64,000 bases of DNA from Methylophilus sp. TWE2 (GTDB lineage: Bacteria; Pseudomonadota; Gammaproteobacteria; Burkholderiales; Methylophilaceae): positions 868,001 through 932,000 of the forward strand of contig NZ_CP012020.1 of NCBI RefSeq assembly GCF_001183865.1. Reading direction: 5' to 3'. Below are positions 52,637 through 63,212 of the stretch, piece after piece (within the stretch, counting starts at the first letter, position 1; the number at the start of each line of letters is the position of its first letter). The position numbers were made by a program, and so were the translations under genes. The notes under the pieces are model-generated. The model ran no database searches, was not told the DNA's origin, and was given only the letters and a program-made list of their open reading frames with translations.

Positions 52637-53875
52637 ATGAGTACCTCAAACAGACGCGGTTTTATGAAAGGCGCATTAGTCGGTGCCATGATGGCCGCAG
52701 GCCTTATCAGTGGTCATGCTTTTGCAGCAGATTATCCAACAGCAAAAGTGAATACAACTGGCTTGGCAGTGACTGATTCGACAGTGAAAGTAGGTATTCT
52801 GCACTCAGCCACTGGCACCATGGCGATTAGTGAAACAGGTTCTATCCAGGCTGAAAAGCTGGCGATCGAGCAGATCAATGCCATGGGCGGTATCTTGGGT
52901 CGCAAAATTGAAGTGATTCAGGAAGACGGTGCTTCTGACTGGCCGACTTTTGCCGAAAAAGCGAAGAAATTGCTCGAAAAAGACAAAGTGGCTGCTGTAA
53001 TGGGTTGCTGGACTTCAGCTTCACGTAAAGCGGCATTGCCAGTGTTTGAAAAAGACAATGGCTTGCTGTTCTACCCAACCTTCTATGAAGGTCTGGAACA
53101 ATCCAAAAACGTGTTCTACACAGGTCAGGAAGCGACACAGCAAATTCTGGCAGGTCTGGACTGGATCGCTAAAGAGAAAAAAGCGAAAACTTTCTACCTG
53201 ATTGGTTCTGACTACATCTGGCCACGTACTTCCATGAAGATTGCCCGTAAACACATCGAGCAACACTTGCATGGCACTGTGGTGGGTGAAGAGTACATCG
53301 CTTTGGGCGACACTCAGTTCGGTTCCGTGATCAACAAAATCAAACTCAAAAAACCTGACGTGATCTACGCAGCGGTTGTGGGTGGCAGTAACGTGGCCTG
53401 GTTCAAACAATTGAATGCGGCTGGCCTCAACTCCAGCAAACAAACCATGCTGACCATCTCTGTGACTGAAGATGAAGTATTGGGCATCGGTGGTGAAAAC
53501 CTGGCTGGTTTCTACTCTGCTATGAAGTACTTCCAGTCCCAGGACAACCCAGAAAACAAGAAATTTGTTGAAGCGTTCAAAAAACGCTGGGGTAAAGATG
53601 CTGTGATCGGTGACGTGACACAGGCTGCTTACCTGGGCCCATGGTTGTACAAGGCTGCGGTTGAACGCGCAGGTAGCTTCGACGTAGATAAAGTGCAAGC
53701 TGCATTGCCAGGCTACACCTTCAAAGATGCCCCAGAAGGTCCTGTGACTGTAGAAGCTAACCATCACCTGACGACCAAACTGCGTATCGGTCAATGGGGT
53801 AAAGATGGTCAGGCAAAAGTGGTTTACACCTCTGACTACATCAAACCTGATCCATTTCCAAAAGGCTACCAATAA
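52637..53875 (+). CDS. urtA: Urea/short-chain amide ABC transporter, binding protein
   Basis: 412 residues. The N-terminus 'SNRRGFMKG' is a twin-arginine (Tat) signal, with cleavage after 'AFA'. The mature protein is of the UrtA/LivK family ('VKVGILHSATGTMAISE', 'VIQEDGASDWPTFAEKA', 'AAVMGCWTSASRKAALPVF'). It is the equivalent of FmdD in Methylophilus methylotrophus. A stable hairpin after the gene probably raises its level over the permease genes. Confidence 0.93.
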   Translation: MSTSNRRGFMKGALVGAMMAAGLISGHAFAADYPTAKVNTTGLAVTDSTVKVGILHSATGTMAISETGSIQAEKLAIEQINAMGGILGRKIEVIQEDGASDWPTFAEKAKKLLEKDKVAAVMGCWTSASRKAALPVFEKDNGLLFYPTFYEGLEQSKNVFYTGQEATQQILAGLDWIAKEKKAKTFYLIGSDYIWPRTSMKIARKHIEQHLHGTVVGEEYIALGDTQFGSVINKIKLKKPDVIYAAVVGGSNVAWFKQLNAAGLNSSKQTMLTISVTEDEVLGIGGENLAGFYSAMKYFQSQDNPENKKFVEAFKKRWGKDAVIGDVTQAAYLGPWLYKAAVERAGSFDVDKVQAALPGYTFKDAPEGPVTVEANHHLTTKLRIGQWGKDGQAKVVYTSDYIKPDPFPKGYQ

Positions 53876-53901
53876 GATCGTAGTGTCTTGAAATGCTAGA
53901 G

Positions 53902-53926
53902 CGGTAGCCGGTTTTACCGGCTACCG
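53902..53926 (+). promoter_or_regulatory. Intercistronic hairpin between urtA and urtB
   Basis: CGGTAGCCGG, loop TTTTA, CCGGCTACCG: ten-base perfect stem followed by only three T. It probably acts as a partial terminator or mRNA-stabilising end giving more binding protein than permease. Confidence 0.6.
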
Positions 53927-54012
53927 TTTGGCGCAAGCAGTAAACATTCTTTGTAGTACAGATTCCCTGTAGTAAAAATTTCATAGAGAAGTGATGTTTT
54001 AAGGAGACCGAT

Positions 54013-54930
54013 ATGTTTGGTTATTCGATGGCAGATATAGGCAATATTGTGGTGATGCAGGGCTTTTCCGGCCTGAGCATGTTTACAGTGTTGCTGCTGA
54101 TGGCACTTGGTCTCGCGATTATTTTCGGGCAGATGGGTGTGATTAACATGGCACATGGCGAGTTTATGACCATAGGCGCCTATACCACAGTACTCATTTC
54201 AAAAGTAGCAGCCAGTTACGGCTTCACGGATTACTACTTCGTGTTTGCCATTGCGATTGCCTTCTTGCTGGCCTTCGCGGTCGGTTACTTTGTTGAATTC
54301 ATTATGATCAGGCACTTGTATAAGCGGCCATTGGATACGCTATTGGCCACCTGGGGCTTAAGTCTGGTCATGCAACAAATTTTCCGTTCTTCATTCGGCG
54401 CCAAAGAAGTGAGTGCCGAACTGCCTGAGTGGATGCTGGGTTCTTTCAAGCCAACTCCTGATATCGATATCCCGATTAACGGCGTATTCGTGATGGTGCT
54501 GGCGGCTTTAGTGACTTTCGGCGTCTACATGTTTATGTACAAATCCCGCTGGGGGCTGCGCGTACGTGCTACGGTGCAGAACCGTACCATGGCTGGTGCG
54601 GTAGGTATCAATACGGCCAAAGTTGACCGTGTGACCTTTGCGCTTGGTTGCGGTATTGCCGGGATTGCCGGCGCTGCTTTCACCACGATTGCTTCTACCG
54701 GCCCGACCACAGGTACCTTGTACATCGTCGACAGTTTTATGGTGGTTGTCTTTGGCGGTGCTGCGAGCATTGTCGGGACGATCGCTTCAGCTTTCGGTAT
54801 CGCACAGGCGCAATCTATCCTGCAGTTCTTTATGACCAGCTCCATGGGTAAGGTCTCCACCTTGCTCGTCATCGTCACTATCCTGATGATGAAACCGGAA
54901 GGTCTGTTTGCCTCCAAACTGCGTAAATAA
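54013..54930 (+). CDS. urtB: Urea ABC transporter permease UrtB
   Basis: 305 residues with about eight membrane segments, LivH family. 'ALGLAIIFGQMGVINMAHGEFMTIGAY' in parts and 'TWGLSLVMQQIFR' are UrtB-like. It equals FmdE of Methylophilus. Ribosome site AAGGAG 7 bases upstream. Another hairpin separates it from urtC. Confidence 0.92.
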   Translation: MFGYSMADIGNIVVMQGFSGLSMFTVLLLMALGLAIIFGQMGVINMAHGEFMTIGAYTTVLISKVAASYGFTDYYFVFAIAIAFLLAFAVGYFVEFIMIRHLYKRPLDTLLATWGLSLVMQQIFRSSFGAKEVSAELPEWMLGSFKPTPDIDIPINGVFVMVLAALVTFGVYMFMYKSRWGLRVRATVQNRTMAGAVGINTAKVDRVTFALGCGIAGIAGAAFTTIASTGPTTGTLYIVDSFMVVVFGGAASIVGTIASAFGIAQAQSILQFFMTSSMGKVSTLLVIVTILMMKPEGLFASKLRK

Positions 54931-54934
54931 AGGG

Positions 54935-54972
54935 TATGGCAACACATGGGAGTTTTCTCGCGTGTTGCCATA
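54935..54972 (+). promoter_or_regulatory. Intercistronic hairpin between urtB and urtC
   Basis: TATGGCAACAC (54935-54945) and GTGTTGCCATA (54962-54972), an 11-base perfect stem with a 16-base loop and no T run. Likely mRNA processing or stability rather than termination. Confidence 0.5.
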
Positions 54973-55042
54973 AGTAAGAAGACGTATTAAGTCTTTTCCC
55001 CCTCCGCAATAGAATCAACGCATCAACAGAGGAGAAATCTTG

Positions 55043-56326
55043 ATGACTTTATGGGAAAAAATGAAAGCCAGTCCTGTACTGGGTGGTAAGGAAGGAGTGA
55101 TCGGCCTGGCAGTGCTTGCCGCGGTGATCTTCGTGATCTTGCCGTTGAGTGTAGATATTTTCCGCCTGAACCTGATCGGTAAATACCTGACCTATGCGTT
55201 CGTCGCAGTCGGCCTGGTTATGTTGTGGGGACACGGCGGTATCCTGAGTTTAGGGCAGGGAATTTTCTTCGGTCTGGGTGGGTACGCCATGGCCATGTTC
55301 CTCAAACTGGAAGCTTCCGATCCGGAAAGTACCAAAATCCAGTCTACGCCAGGCATTCCTGACTTTATGGACTGGAACCAGCTGACCGCCTTGCCATGGT
55401 TCTGGGAGCCGTTCAAGAGCTTGCCGTTTACGCTGATTGCGGTTTTGACGATTCCAGCCCTGTTTGCCTACATCATCGGCTACGCCATGTTTAAACGTCG
55501 TGTCGGTGGGGTATATTTCTCCATCATTACCCAGGCGATTGCGCTGATTCTGAGTATCCTGATTGTCGGGCAGCAAGGCTACACTGGTGGTGTGAACGGT
55601 ATGACAGATTTGCGCACCATGCTGGGTTGGGATATTCGCAGTGATTCTGCCAAATATATTCTCTACTTTGTGAACGGCCTGTTGTTGTTTGGCGCGATTT
55701 TCTTGTCCAAATACATCATGAGCAGCAAGTTCGGCATGCTGTTGCTGGCGATGCGCGATAAAGAAGAGCGTGTGCGTTTCTCTGGTTACGATGTATCCAA
55801 CTTCAAGATCTTTATCTTCTGCCTGGCCGCCATGATGTCTGCCGTGGGCGGCGCCATGTTCACCTTGCAGGTTGGTTTTATGTCACCTTCTTTTGTCGGT
55901 ATCGTCCCGTCGATTGAAATGGTGATCTTCTGTGCCGTGGGTGGCAGAGCCTCACTGATCGGCGCTGTCTATGGCACCTTGCTGGTCAACTACGGCAAAA
56001 CCGTGTTCTCAGAAACCTATCCAGAGTTGTGGCTGTTCCTGATGGGCGGGTTGTTTATCTCTGTGGTGATGTTCTTTCCTAACGGCCTGGCCGGTATCTG
56101 GGACAAACTTGCAACCAAATACGGCTGGTTCAAAGACAAAGCCGAGGTTGCAAAAAAGCCTGAGGTAAGTACTTCCGGGGTAGAAGCACAAGTCGTACTT
56201 ACCGAAACCACAGAAACAATGTTGGCTGCTGACTCTACCAATACAGCCACCAAAGCACCACGCAAGAGAGCCAGTAAAAAAGACACTGGGCTCGAAAGTA
56301 GCAAAATGAGAGGAGCAGAAGCATGA
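55043..56326 (+). CDS. urtC: Urea ABC transporter permease UrtC
   Basis: 427 residues from the ATG at 55043 (GAGGAGAAA upstream). LivM family, about ten membrane segments ('LMLWGHGGILSLGQGIFFGLGGY'-like region near 60-80). The last 75 residues form a charged, Lys/Ala/Thr-rich cytoplasmic tail that is longer than in many homologues. It equals FmdF. Its stop overlaps the urtD start (ATGA). Confidence 0.92.
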   Translation: MTLWEKMKASPVLGGKEGVIGLAVLAAVIFVILPLSVDIFRLNLIGKYLTYAFVAVGLVMLWGHGGILSLGQGIFFGLGGYAMAMFLKLEASDPESTKIQSTPGIPDFMDWNQLTALPWFWEPFKSLPFTLIAVLTIPALFAYIIGYAMFKRRVGGVYFSIITQAIALILSILIVGQQGYTGGVNGMTDLRTMLGWDIRSDSAKYILYFVNGLLLFGAIFLSKYIMSSKFGMLLLAMRDKEERVRFSGYDVSNFKIFIFCLAAMMSAVGGAMFTLQVGFMSPSFVGIVPSIEMVIFCAVGGRASLIGAVYGTLLVNYGKTVFSETYPELWLFLMGGLFISVVMFFPNGLAGIWDKLATKYGWFKDKAEVAKKPEVSTSGVEAQVVLTETTETMLAADSTNTATKAPRKRASKKDTGLESSKMRGAEA

Positions 56327-57066
56327 GTAATACCGACTTCGTCTTGGCTGTAGAAGATTTGACCGTCTCCTTCGATGGCTTTAAAGCGGTGGATAGCCTC
56401 ACCATGTATATCGACAAAAACGAACTGCGTGTGCTGGTGGGCCCTAACGGGGCTGGCAAGACCACGGTGCTGGACCTGATTTGCGGCAAAACCAAATCCA
56501 CCGCCGGGTCTATCAAGTTTAATAACACGGAACTGACCAAGCTGTCTGAGCACGAGATTGTGCGTTCAGGTGTGGGCCGTAAATTTCAGAACCCCTCGAT
56601 TTATGAAAACCTGACTGTGTACCAAAACCTGGAGGTGTCTTATCCAAAAGGTCGCGGTGTGTTTGGCAGCCTGACCTTTAAGCGCACGCAAGAGGTAGAA
56701 GACCGTGTACGCAAAGTGGCAGAAGACATCATGTTGACCGAGTTTCTCGATATGGAATCTGCTTTGCTGAGTCATGGCCAGAAGCAATGGCTGGAAATCG
56801 GCATGTTACTGATGCAGGAGCCAGAGCTGTTGATGCTGGACGAGCCAGTCGCCGGCATGAGTGCGAAAGAGCGCGACCAGACGGCCGATCTGCTGAACCG
56901 TATCTGCCAGAACCGCTCGGTGATTGTGATTGAGCATGATATGGAGTTCGTGAAGAAAATCGCGCACAAGGTCACTGTGCTACACCAGGGTAAGATCCTC
57001 GCCGAAGGGCCGATGGAAAAAGTCCAGGCCGACGAAAAAGTGATTGAAGTCTATTTAGGCCACTAA
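56323..57066 (+). CDS. urtD: Urea ABC transporter ATPase UrtD
   Basis: 247 residues. Walker A 'GPNGAGKTT', 'LLSHGQKQWLEIGMLL' (UrtD-type signature with His replacing the first Gly of LSGGQ), Walker B 'LLMLDEPVAGM', switch 'IEHDMEFV'. It is one of two ATPases of the importer. The ATG overlaps urtC by four bases. Confidence 0.94.
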   Translation: MSNTDFVLAVEDLTVSFDGFKAVDSLTMYIDKNELRVLVGPNGAGKTTVLDLICGKTKSTAGSIKFNNTELTKLSEHEIVRSGVGRKFQNPSIYENLTVYQNLEVSYPKGRGVFGSLTFKRTQEVEDRVRKVAEDIMLTEFLDMESALLSHGQKQWLEIGMLLMQEPELLMLDEPVAGMSAKERDQTADLLNRICQNRSVIVIEHDMEFVKKIAHKVTVLHQGKILAEGPMEKVQADEKVIEVYLGH

Positions 57067-57095
57067 CTTAAGCGCCATTACTTGAGGAGTATCGC

Positions 57096-57785
57096 ATGTT
57101 TGAAATTGAAAATTTGCAGGTAAGTTATGGCCAGAGCCAGGTGATCCATGGCTTGAACTTTAAAGCCAACAAAAACGAAACACTGGCCATCATGGGCCGT
57201 AACGGCATGGGTAAAACCACGCTGTTCAAATCGCTGATGGGTATTTTGCCGAGCAAGGCCACTAAAGCCACTGTGGATGGCGTAGACCTGCAAGGGTCGG
57301 CTACGCATGATCGTGTGATGAAGGGGTTGGCCTATGTGCCGCAAGGCCGCTGGATTTTTCCTAATATGACCGTGCAGGAAAACATTGAGACCGGCCTCGA
57401 AAAGTCGTCTTCTGGCGAGATACCGGACGATATATTTGCCTTGTTCCCAGTGTTGCATGAAATGCGCAAACGCAAGGGCGGTAACTTGTCAGGTGGTCAG
57501 CAGCAGCAGTTGGCGATTGCCCGTGCGCTGGTGACGAACCCAAAAGTGTTGTTGCTGGATGAGCCGACTGAAGGGATTCAACCGTCCATCATCAAAGATA
57601 TTGCCAAGGTGCTCAATGAAATCCGCAAAATGCGCGAAATCACCATCATCGTCTCCGAACAGGTGTTGAGTTTCACCATGGAAGTGGCAGACCGCATTAT
57701 CGTTATCGACAAAGGCCGCTTTATCCATGAGGATACCCGCGACAACGTGGATGCCGCCAAGGTGAAAAGTTATCTGTCTGTGTAA
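57096..57785 (+). CDS. urtE: Urea ABC transporter ATPase UrtE
   Basis: 229 residues. Walker A 'GRNGMGKTT', 'NLSGGQQQQLAIARAL', Walker B 'LLLDEPTEGIQPSII'; 'TEGIQPSI' is typical of UrtE. GAGGAG stands 7 bases ahead of the ATG. Its stop overlaps the first possible ureD start (TAATG), tying transport to urease. Confidence 0.94.
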   Translation: MFEIENLQVSYGQSQVIHGLNFKANKNETLAIMGRNGMGKTTLFKSLMGILPSKATKATVDGVDLQGSATHDRVMKGLAYVPQGRWIFPNMTVQENIETGLEKSSSGEIPDDIFALFPVLHEMRKRKGGNLSGGQQQQLAIARALVTNPKVLLLDEPTEGIQPSIIKDIAKVLNEIRKMREITIIVSEQVLSFTMEVADRIIVIDKGRFIHEDTRDNVDAAKVKSYLSV

Positions 57786-58696
57786 TGGTCTGCTGCCCAT
57801 CAGGGCAGCGCTTGTGGCATGATGCCGGTATGGATGATTTAAAGCCTGCGATTTCATCGCCACCTCAACGTATGACGGTCAAACACTGGCAAGCCAGACT
57901 CGAACTTGGTTTTTCCAGACGTGATGATCGCTCTTATCTGGCGCACCGGTTACACAAGGGGCCATTGGTCGTACAAAAAAGCCTGCACCCTGAAGGGGAC
58001 GATGTATGCCATGCTGTCGTCGTACATCCCCCGGGAGGTGTCGCTGGTGGAGATGCCCTGCATTTGCAGGTCACCGTGGATGAGGGCGCCAAAGCCTTAT
58101 TGACCACGCCGGGCGCTGGTAAGTGGTATAAAGCCAATGGCACCATTGCCACGCAAAAGCTGTCATTTCAGCTGGCATCCGGGAGCGGTCTGGAATGGTT
58201 GCCGCAGGAAAATATCTTGTTCGACGCGGCTGAGGTAGGTTTTGGTGCCGAGATTGATTTGGCCGCTGATGCCACATTCGCTGCCTGGGATATTGTCTGC
58301 CTGGGCCGTCAGGCGCAACAGGAGGTCTGGCAGCGCGGTGTGTACAAGTTAAATCAACGCATCTCGCGCAATGGTCGCCTGATCTGGAATGAATGTGCCC
58401 ACATGCAGGCAGAGGACTTGGTCAAAATAAGTCGCGTGGGCTTGGGTGGTGCGGTTGTGTTCGGGACCTTTGTCGTATGTGCCGGAACCGTGCCAGCTGA
58501 AATCTTGCAAGCCTGCCGAGATATTCTAGTATCGGATGCTAAAACGGGCATCACAGCATTGCCCGAAGTATTGTGTATTCGTTATGTCGGCAATGCTTCA
58601 CAGCAAGCCAGGCAGTATTTTGAACAGTGCTGGCAGATCTTGCGGCCATGGTATTATCAAAAAGACGCCGTCAGGCCGCGGATATGGAATACCTGA
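57785..58696 (+). CDS. ureD: Urease accessory protein UreD
   Basis: 303 residues if begun at the ATG overlapping the urtE stop; ATGs at 57830 or 57872 would give 288 or 274, nearer the family norm, and none has a good ribosome site. The conserved part starts at 'WQARLELGFSRRDDRSYLA' and includes 'VVHPPGGVAGGDAL' and 'TTPGAGKWYKANG'. UreD scaffolds apo-urease and channels nickel with UreF and UreG. Confidence 0.93.
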   Translation: MVCCPSGQRLWHDAGMDDLKPAISSPPQRMTVKHWQARLELGFSRRDDRSYLAHRLHKGPLVVQKSLHPEGDDVCHAVVVHPPGGVAGGDALHLQVTVDEGAKALLTTPGAGKWYKANGTIATQKLSFQLASGSGLEWLPQENILFDAAEVGFGAEIDLAADATFAAWDIVCLGRQAQQEVWQRGVYKLNQRISRNGRLIWNECAHMQAEDLVKISRVGLGGAVVFGTFVVCAGTVPAEILQACRDILVSDAKTGITALPEVLCIRYVGNASQQARQYFEQCWQILRPWYYQKDAVRPRIWNT

Positions 58697-58732
58697 TTTG
58701 AGCAAACAAAAAGATCAACCGAGAATACATCT

Positions 58733-59035
58733 ATGGAACTCACCCCAAGAGAAAAAGACAAGTTACTCATATTTACTGCGGCGTTGTTAGCTGAAAGGCG
58801 CAAGGCGCGTGGTTTAAAGCTGAATTACCCGGAAGCCGTGGCGTTTATTTCTGCAGCCATTATGGAGGGGGCACGTGACGGTAAAACCGTGGCCGAACTC
58901 ATGAGCTACGGCACCACGCTGCTGAACCGCGATGAGGTGATGGAAGGCGTGCCGGAAATGATCCCAGACATACAAATCGAAGCGACCTTCCCCGACGGGA
59001 CCAAGTTAGTCACCGTCCACCACCCAATCCCATAG
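58733..59035 (+). CDS. ureA: Urease gamma subunit
   Basis: 100 residues, the exact normal length. '[20 protein letters not shown]' opening, '[18 protein letters not shown]' and '[10 protein letters not shown]' are diagnostic. It joins beta and alpha subunits in the (alpha-beta-gamma)3 enzyme. A palindromic repeat begins 8 bases after the stop. Confidence 0.97.
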   Translation: MELTPREKDKLLIFTAALLAERRKARGLKLNYPEAVAFISAAIMEGARDGKTVAELMSYGTTLLNRDEVMEGVPEMIPDIQIEATFPDGTKLVTVHHPIP

Positions 59036-59043
59036 GAGCATAC

Positions 59044-59133
59044 TGATGCAGACGCAGATGGCGGTGTTGCACAACCTTGCCGTACTCATTGTACTGTCTG
59101 CGGTTGTGCGCCTTGCCCTCCACGCCTGCATCA
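59044..59133. repeat. Imperfect palindromic repeat, copy 2 (ureA-ureB junction)
   Basis: Outer arms TGATGCAGACGC / ACGCCTGCATCA, inner arms GCACAACC (59069-59076) / GGTTGTGC (59102-59109) and a GTAC...GTAC tip: about a 90-base hairpin lying between two subunits of one enzyme. Confidence 0.75.
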
Positions 59134-59197
59134 ATATGCTTGCGAGTGTCGGTTTGAACCGATTTAATAAACACAATCATACTCACTGGAGATATCA

Positions 59198-59506
59198 ATG
59201 ATTCCCGGCGAAATGCAGGTCGCAGCAGGCGACATCGAATTAAATGTTGGGCGTGATACGGTCACGCTGGATGTGGCAAACAAAGGCGACCGGCCGATTC
59301 AGGTCGGTTCGCATTACCATTTTTATGAGACCAACGACGCTTTGTCGTTTGATCGGGCGTTGGCTTATGGCTACCGGCTGAATATTGCTGCGGGCACGGC
59401 GGTACGATTTGAACCAGGGCAGACGCGTACTGTACAGCTGGTCAAGCTAGCTGGGGAACGTAAAGTGTACGGTTTTGCCGGACGTGTGATGGGGGCCCTG
59501 AAGTAG
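59198..59506 (+). CDS. ureB: Urease beta subunit
   Basis: 102 residues. 'MIPGEM' opening, '[19 protein letters not shown]' and '[26 protein letters not shown]' in parts are typical. It lies 162 bases after ureA because of the repeat; in most operons these genes nearly touch. Confidence 0.97.
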   Translation: MIPGEMQVAAGDIELNVGRDTVTLDVANKGDRPIQVGSHYHFYETNDALSFDRALAYGYRLNIAAGTAVRFEPGQTRTVQLVKLAGERKVYGFAGRVMGALK

Positions 59507-59516
59507 GGGAAATGCA

Positions 59517-61220
59517 ATGACGATTAAGATGGATAAACGCGCCTATGCCGAAATGTTCGGTCCGACGATTGGCGATAAAGTGCGACTGGCGGATACCGAG
59601 CTCTGGGTAGAGGTGGAAAAAGACTTCACTATCTATGGTGAAGAGGTCAAGTTTGGCGGTGGTAAGGTCATCCGCGATGGCATGGGCCAAGGTCAGGGGC
59701 TGGCAGCCGAAGTGGCGGATACGGTCATTACCAATGCATTGATTATCGACCACTGGGGCATCGTGAAAGCCGATATCGGCATCAAGGGCGGCTATATTTC
59801 CGGCATCGGCAAGGCCGGTAACCCGGATATCCAGCCTGGCGTGACCATTGCGATTGGCGCAGGCACCGAGGTGATTGCCGGCGAAGGCATGATCATCACG
59901 GCCGGTGGCATCGATACCCACATCCACTTTATTTGCCCGCAACAGATTGAAGAAGCGTTGATGTCTGGCGTCACCACCATGGTCGGTGGAGGCACGGGGC
60001 CAGCCACGGGGACATTCGCCACCACCTGTACGCCCGGCCCCTGGCACATTCACCGCATGTTGCAGTCAGCCGATGCTTTCCCGATGAACCTTGGCTTTTT
60101 GGGCAAAGGTAACGCCAGCCTGCCTGAGCCGTTGCGCGAGCAAGTCCGCGCCGGGGTCATTGGTCTCAAGCTGCATGAAGACTGGGGCACCACGCCTGCG
60201 GCGATTGATAACTGTCTGAGTGTCGCGGATGAAATGGATATCCAGGTCGCCATCCATTCCGATACCCTGAATGAATCCGGCTTTGTCGAGACGACGATAG
60301 GTGCGTTCAAAGGCCGTACCATCCACACCTTCCATACTGAGGGCGCAGGCGGTGGGCATGCCCCAGATATTATCAAGGCGGCCAGCCAGCCCAATGTGTT
60401 GCCATCCTCGACCAACCCGACGCGGCCATTTACCGTCAACACCATAGACGAACACCTGGATATGTTGATGGTGTGCCATCACCTGGATCCGGCGATTGCT
60501 GAAGATATTGCGTTCGCCGAAAGCCGTATCCGCCGCGAAACGATTGCCGCTGAAGATATTTTCCATGACCTGGGTGCGTTTTCCATGATGTCATCCGACT
60601 CACAAGCCATGGGCCGTGTCGGTGAAGTGATTATCCGCACCTGGCAAACTGCGCACAAAATGAAAATTCAGCGCGGGCCATTGGCTGAAGATGCGGCCGG
60701 TAACGATAACTTCCGCGTCAAACGCTATATCGCTAAATACACCATTAATCCGGCCCTGACACATGGTATTTCACATGTGGTAGGTTCGGTTGAAGTTGGC
60801 AAGCTGGCGGATTTGGTGGTGTGGAAACCCGCATTCTTTGGCGTCAAGCCATTCACCATTATCAAAGGCGGCATGATTGCTGCAGCTGCGATGGGTGACC
60901 CAAATGCGTCTATTCCTACGCCGCAACCAGTACATTACCGCCCCATGTTTGGTGCTTATGGCGGTGGACTTAAGACTGCAGTGACTTTTGTCTCGCAAGC
61001 CGCATTGGAAAACCCCGAGATCAAGGCATTAGGTCTGCAAAAAGCATTAGTGGCCGTGAAAGGCACGCGTGATGTACAGAAGTCAGATATGGTACACAAT
61101 ACCTGGATGCCAAAGATCGATGTAGATCCGGAAACCTACGAAGTGCTGGCAGATGGCATGCCTTTAGTTTGCGAGCCAGCTGAAGTGCTGCCAATGGCGC
61201 AACGTTACTTCTTATTTTAA
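59517..61220 (+). CDS. ureC: Urease alpha (catalytic) subunit
   Basis: 567 residues, normal length. Nickel ligands in 'GIDTHIHFI', the carbamylated Lys in 'GLKLHEDWG', active-site His in 'MVCHHLD' and the metal Asp in '[14 protein letters not shown]' are all present. It hydrolyses urea to ammonia and carbamate. AGGGGAAA precedes the ATG; ureB ends 10 bases upstream. A palindromic repeat follows. Confidence 0.98.
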   Translation: MTIKMDKRAYAEMFGPTIGDKVRLADTELWVEVEKDFTIYGEEVKFGGGKVIRDGMGQGQGLAAEVADTVITNALIIDHWGIVKADIGIKGGYISGIGKAGNPDIQPGVTIAIGAGTEVIAGEGMIITAGGIDTHIHFICPQQIEEALMSGVTTMVGGGTGPATGTFATTCTPGPWHIHRMLQSADAFPMNLGFLGKGNASLPEPLREQVRAGVIGLKLHEDWGTTPAAIDNCLSVADEMDIQVAIHSDTLNESGFVETTIGAFKGRTIHTFHTEGAGGGHAPDIIKAASQPNVLPSSTNPTRPFTVNTIDEHLDMLMVCHHLDPAIAEDIAFAESRIRRETIAAEDIFHDLGAFSMMSSDSQAMGRVGEVIIRTWQTAHKMKIQRGPLAEDAAGNDNFRVKRYIAKYTINPALTHGISHVVGSVEVGKLADLVVWKPAFFGVKPFTIIKGGMIAAAAMGDPNASIPTPQPVHYRPMFGAYGGGLKTAVTFVSQAALENPEIKALGLQKALVAVKGTRDVQKSDMVHNTWMPKIDVDPETYEVLADGMPLVCEPAEVLPMAQRYFLF

Positions 61221-61375
61221 TCAATGGCTATGCGGGCAAATTGCAGCGTTGCGCGGTTTTTTAGTTACGGCATAACCTCAAGGTTAGCCTGCACTGAAAC
61301 TGCGTTTTCAAAATCCTCATGTACTACATGTACATTCCGGTTTCTGCGTTCCGCTCGCTCATTGATGGCGATTGA
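61221..61375. repeat. Imperfect palindromic repeat, copy 3 (ureC-ureE junction)
   Basis: Begins directly after the ureC stop. The first 35 bases match copy 1 with about two differences ('ggctatgcgggcaaattgc' against 'ggctatgcgggtaaattgc'). A palindromic core around CATGTACTACATGTAC and a right end 'CTGCGTTCCG...CGCTC' as in copy 1. Confidence 0.7.
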
Positions 61376-61384
61376 AATTTAACC

Positions 61385-61879
61385 ATGATCCATTTAACCG
61401 AACGTATCACTGTCAGCGGCCATATCGACGATCAATTGGAATTGCCCTTTGACCAGCGCCAGAAAAGCCGTTTGCGCGTCACGCTGGCTTCTGGCAAAGA
61501 AGCAGCATTATTTTTAAGCCGTGGCATTATTTTGCGTGGCGGAGATTTGATTCAGTCTGAAGACGGTAGTGTCGTAGTGCAGATTGTCGCGGCGCAGGAA
61601 CCTGTTTATAACGTGATTGCGCCTACCCCGCGTGACTTGATGCGTGCAGCGTACCATTTGGGCAATCGTCATGTACCTTTGCAGATTGGTGATGGCTGGT
61701 TACGCCTGGAACAAGACTATGTGCTCAGAGATATGCTGCTTGGTTTGGGCATGCAAGTAAGTGAGGTACATGCGCCGTTTGAACCGGAAGCCGGTGCTTA
61801 TGGCGGTGGTCACCGTCATGGGCATGATGACGATGCTTTGCAGACCTTACGGCCACGGCTGAAAGGACAGGGGCACTAA
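61385..61879 (+). CDS. ureE: Urease accessory nickel chaperone UreE
   Basis: 164 residues. N-terminal peptide-binding domain ('[17 protein letters not shown]'), metal domain with '[13 protein letters not shown]' and a His-rich end '[11 protein letters not shown]' for nickel storage. It hands Ni to UreG. Its stop overlaps the ureF start by one base. Confidence 0.95.
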   Translation: MIHLTERITVSGHIDDQLELPFDQRQKSRLRVTLASGKEAALFLSRGIILRGGDLIQSEDGSVVVQIVAAQEPVYNVIAPTPRDLMRAAYHLGNRHVPLQIGDGWLRLEQDYVLRDMLLGLGMQVSEVHAPFEPEAGAYGGGHRHGHDDDALQTLRPRLKGQGH

Positions 61880-62562
61880 TGGCAAATGCACTCGCACTTA
61901 GCCGTTTGTTGCAATTGGCCAGCCCATTGTTGCCCGTAGGGGCTTATTGCTATTCACAAGGGTTGGAATGGGCGATTGAGTCTGGTGAGGTCAAAGATGT
62001 GGCCTCCGCACAAGCCTGGATAGGTGATAGTTTGCAAATATACCAAGCGCGCTTTGAGTTGCCAGTGCTATACAAGTTATATCAGGCCTGGCAAGCGGGT
62101 GATCTTGTACAGGTGCAGGAGTGGGATAGCTTCTACCAAGCCGGGCGTGACACCTCTGAAGGCTGGGCAGAAACACGTCAAATGGGCTATTCTTTACGCC
62201 GGTTATTGAATGACTTGAAGCCCATGTCTGAAACATTGGTGGCACAGATCAATACCTTGCAATCACCCGCTTTTCCAACCTTGTTTGCGGCCATTGCACA
62301 GCATTGGCAGATTCCACCAGAGCAGGCACTTCAGGGCTATGTCTGGGGTTGGCTGGAAAATCAGGCCAGCGCTGCCATGAAAGCGGTTCCGCTCGGCCAA
62401 GTGGCTGGGCAAACCATTTTGCTTGCCTTGGGCGAGCGATTGCCGCAAGTCGTTGCGAGCGCCATGCAGTTACCAGAAGGTGAAATGAGTAATTTTAATC
62501 CTTTACTTAGCATCGCCGGAAGTCAACACGAAACACAATACAGCAGGTTATTCAGATCATGA
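61879..62562 (+). CDS. ureF: Urease accessory protein UreF
   Basis: 227 residues, all-helical. '[26 protein letters not shown]' region in parts, '[18 protein letters not shown]' and '[22 protein letters not shown]' are the UreF signature ends. It bridges UreD and UreG. It overlaps ureG by four bases. Confidence 0.95.
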   Translation: MANALALSRLLQLASPLLPVGAYCYSQGLEWAIESGEVKDVASAQAWIGDSLQIYQARFELPVLYKLYQAWQAGDLVQVQEWDSFYQAGRDTSEGWAETRQMGYSLRRLLNDLKPMSETLVAQINTLQSPAFPTLFAAIAQHWQIPPEQALQGYVWGWLENQASAAMKAVPLGQVAGQTILLALGERLPQVVASAMQLPEGEMSNFNPLLSIAGSQHETQYSRLFRS

Positions 62563-63212
62563 AAATACATACCCAATTTGCATCACCCACCCCTGAAGTC
62601 ACTGACTATAAGGAGCCCTTGCGTGTTGGCATCGGTGGCCCGGTCGGTTCCGGCAAAACCGCGCTGACGCTGGCGTTGTGCCAGCGTTTACGCGAGGTCT
62701 ACAACATTGCGGTGGTGACCAATGATATTTACACCAAGGAAGATGCGGAGTTTTTAACCCGTAACGAAGCGCTGGTGCCTGAACGTATTATCGGTGTGGA
62801 AACGGGCGGCTGTCCGCACACTGCAATCCGTGAAGATGCCTCCATGAATCTGGAAGCCGTCGATCAGCTCAGCAAGCGCTTCCAGACGCTGGATATCGTG
62901 TTTGTGGAAAGTGGTGGCGATAACCTCGCGGCAACGTTTAGCCCGGAATTGTCTGATTTGACGATTTATGTGATTGATGTCGCTGCCGGTGAGAAGATCC
63001 CGCGTAAAGGCGGGCCTGGCATTACCAAGTCTGATTTGCTGGTGATCAACAAGATAGACCTCGCGCCCATGGTGGGTGCCTCGCTGGAAGTGATGGATCA
63101 GGATGCCAAGCGCATGCGTGGCGAGAAGCCTTTTATTTTCAGTAATCTGAAGAGTGGCCAGGGGTTGGAAGACATCGTCGCATTTATCGAAAAGCAAGGC
63201 CTCATGCTTTAA
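62559..63212 (+). CDS. ureG: Urease accessory GTPase UreG
   Basis: 217 residues. P-loop '[11 protein letters not shown]', '[12 protein letters not shown]', the metal-binding '[14 protein letters not shown]' (Cys-Pro-His) and 'VINKIDLAP' for guanine recognition. It powers nickel delivery by GTP hydrolysis. A palindromic repeat abuts the stop. Confidence 0.97.
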   Translation: MKIHTQFASPTPEVTDYKEPLRVGIGGPVGSGKTALTLALCQRLREVYNIAVVTNDIYTKEDAEFLTRNEALVPERIIGVETGGCPHTAIREDASMNLEAVDQLSKRFQTLDIVFVESGGDNLAATFSPELSDLTIYVIDVAAGEKIPRKGGPGITKSDLLVINKIDLAPMVGASLEVMDQDAKRMRGEKPFIFSNLKSGQGLEDIVAFIEKQGLML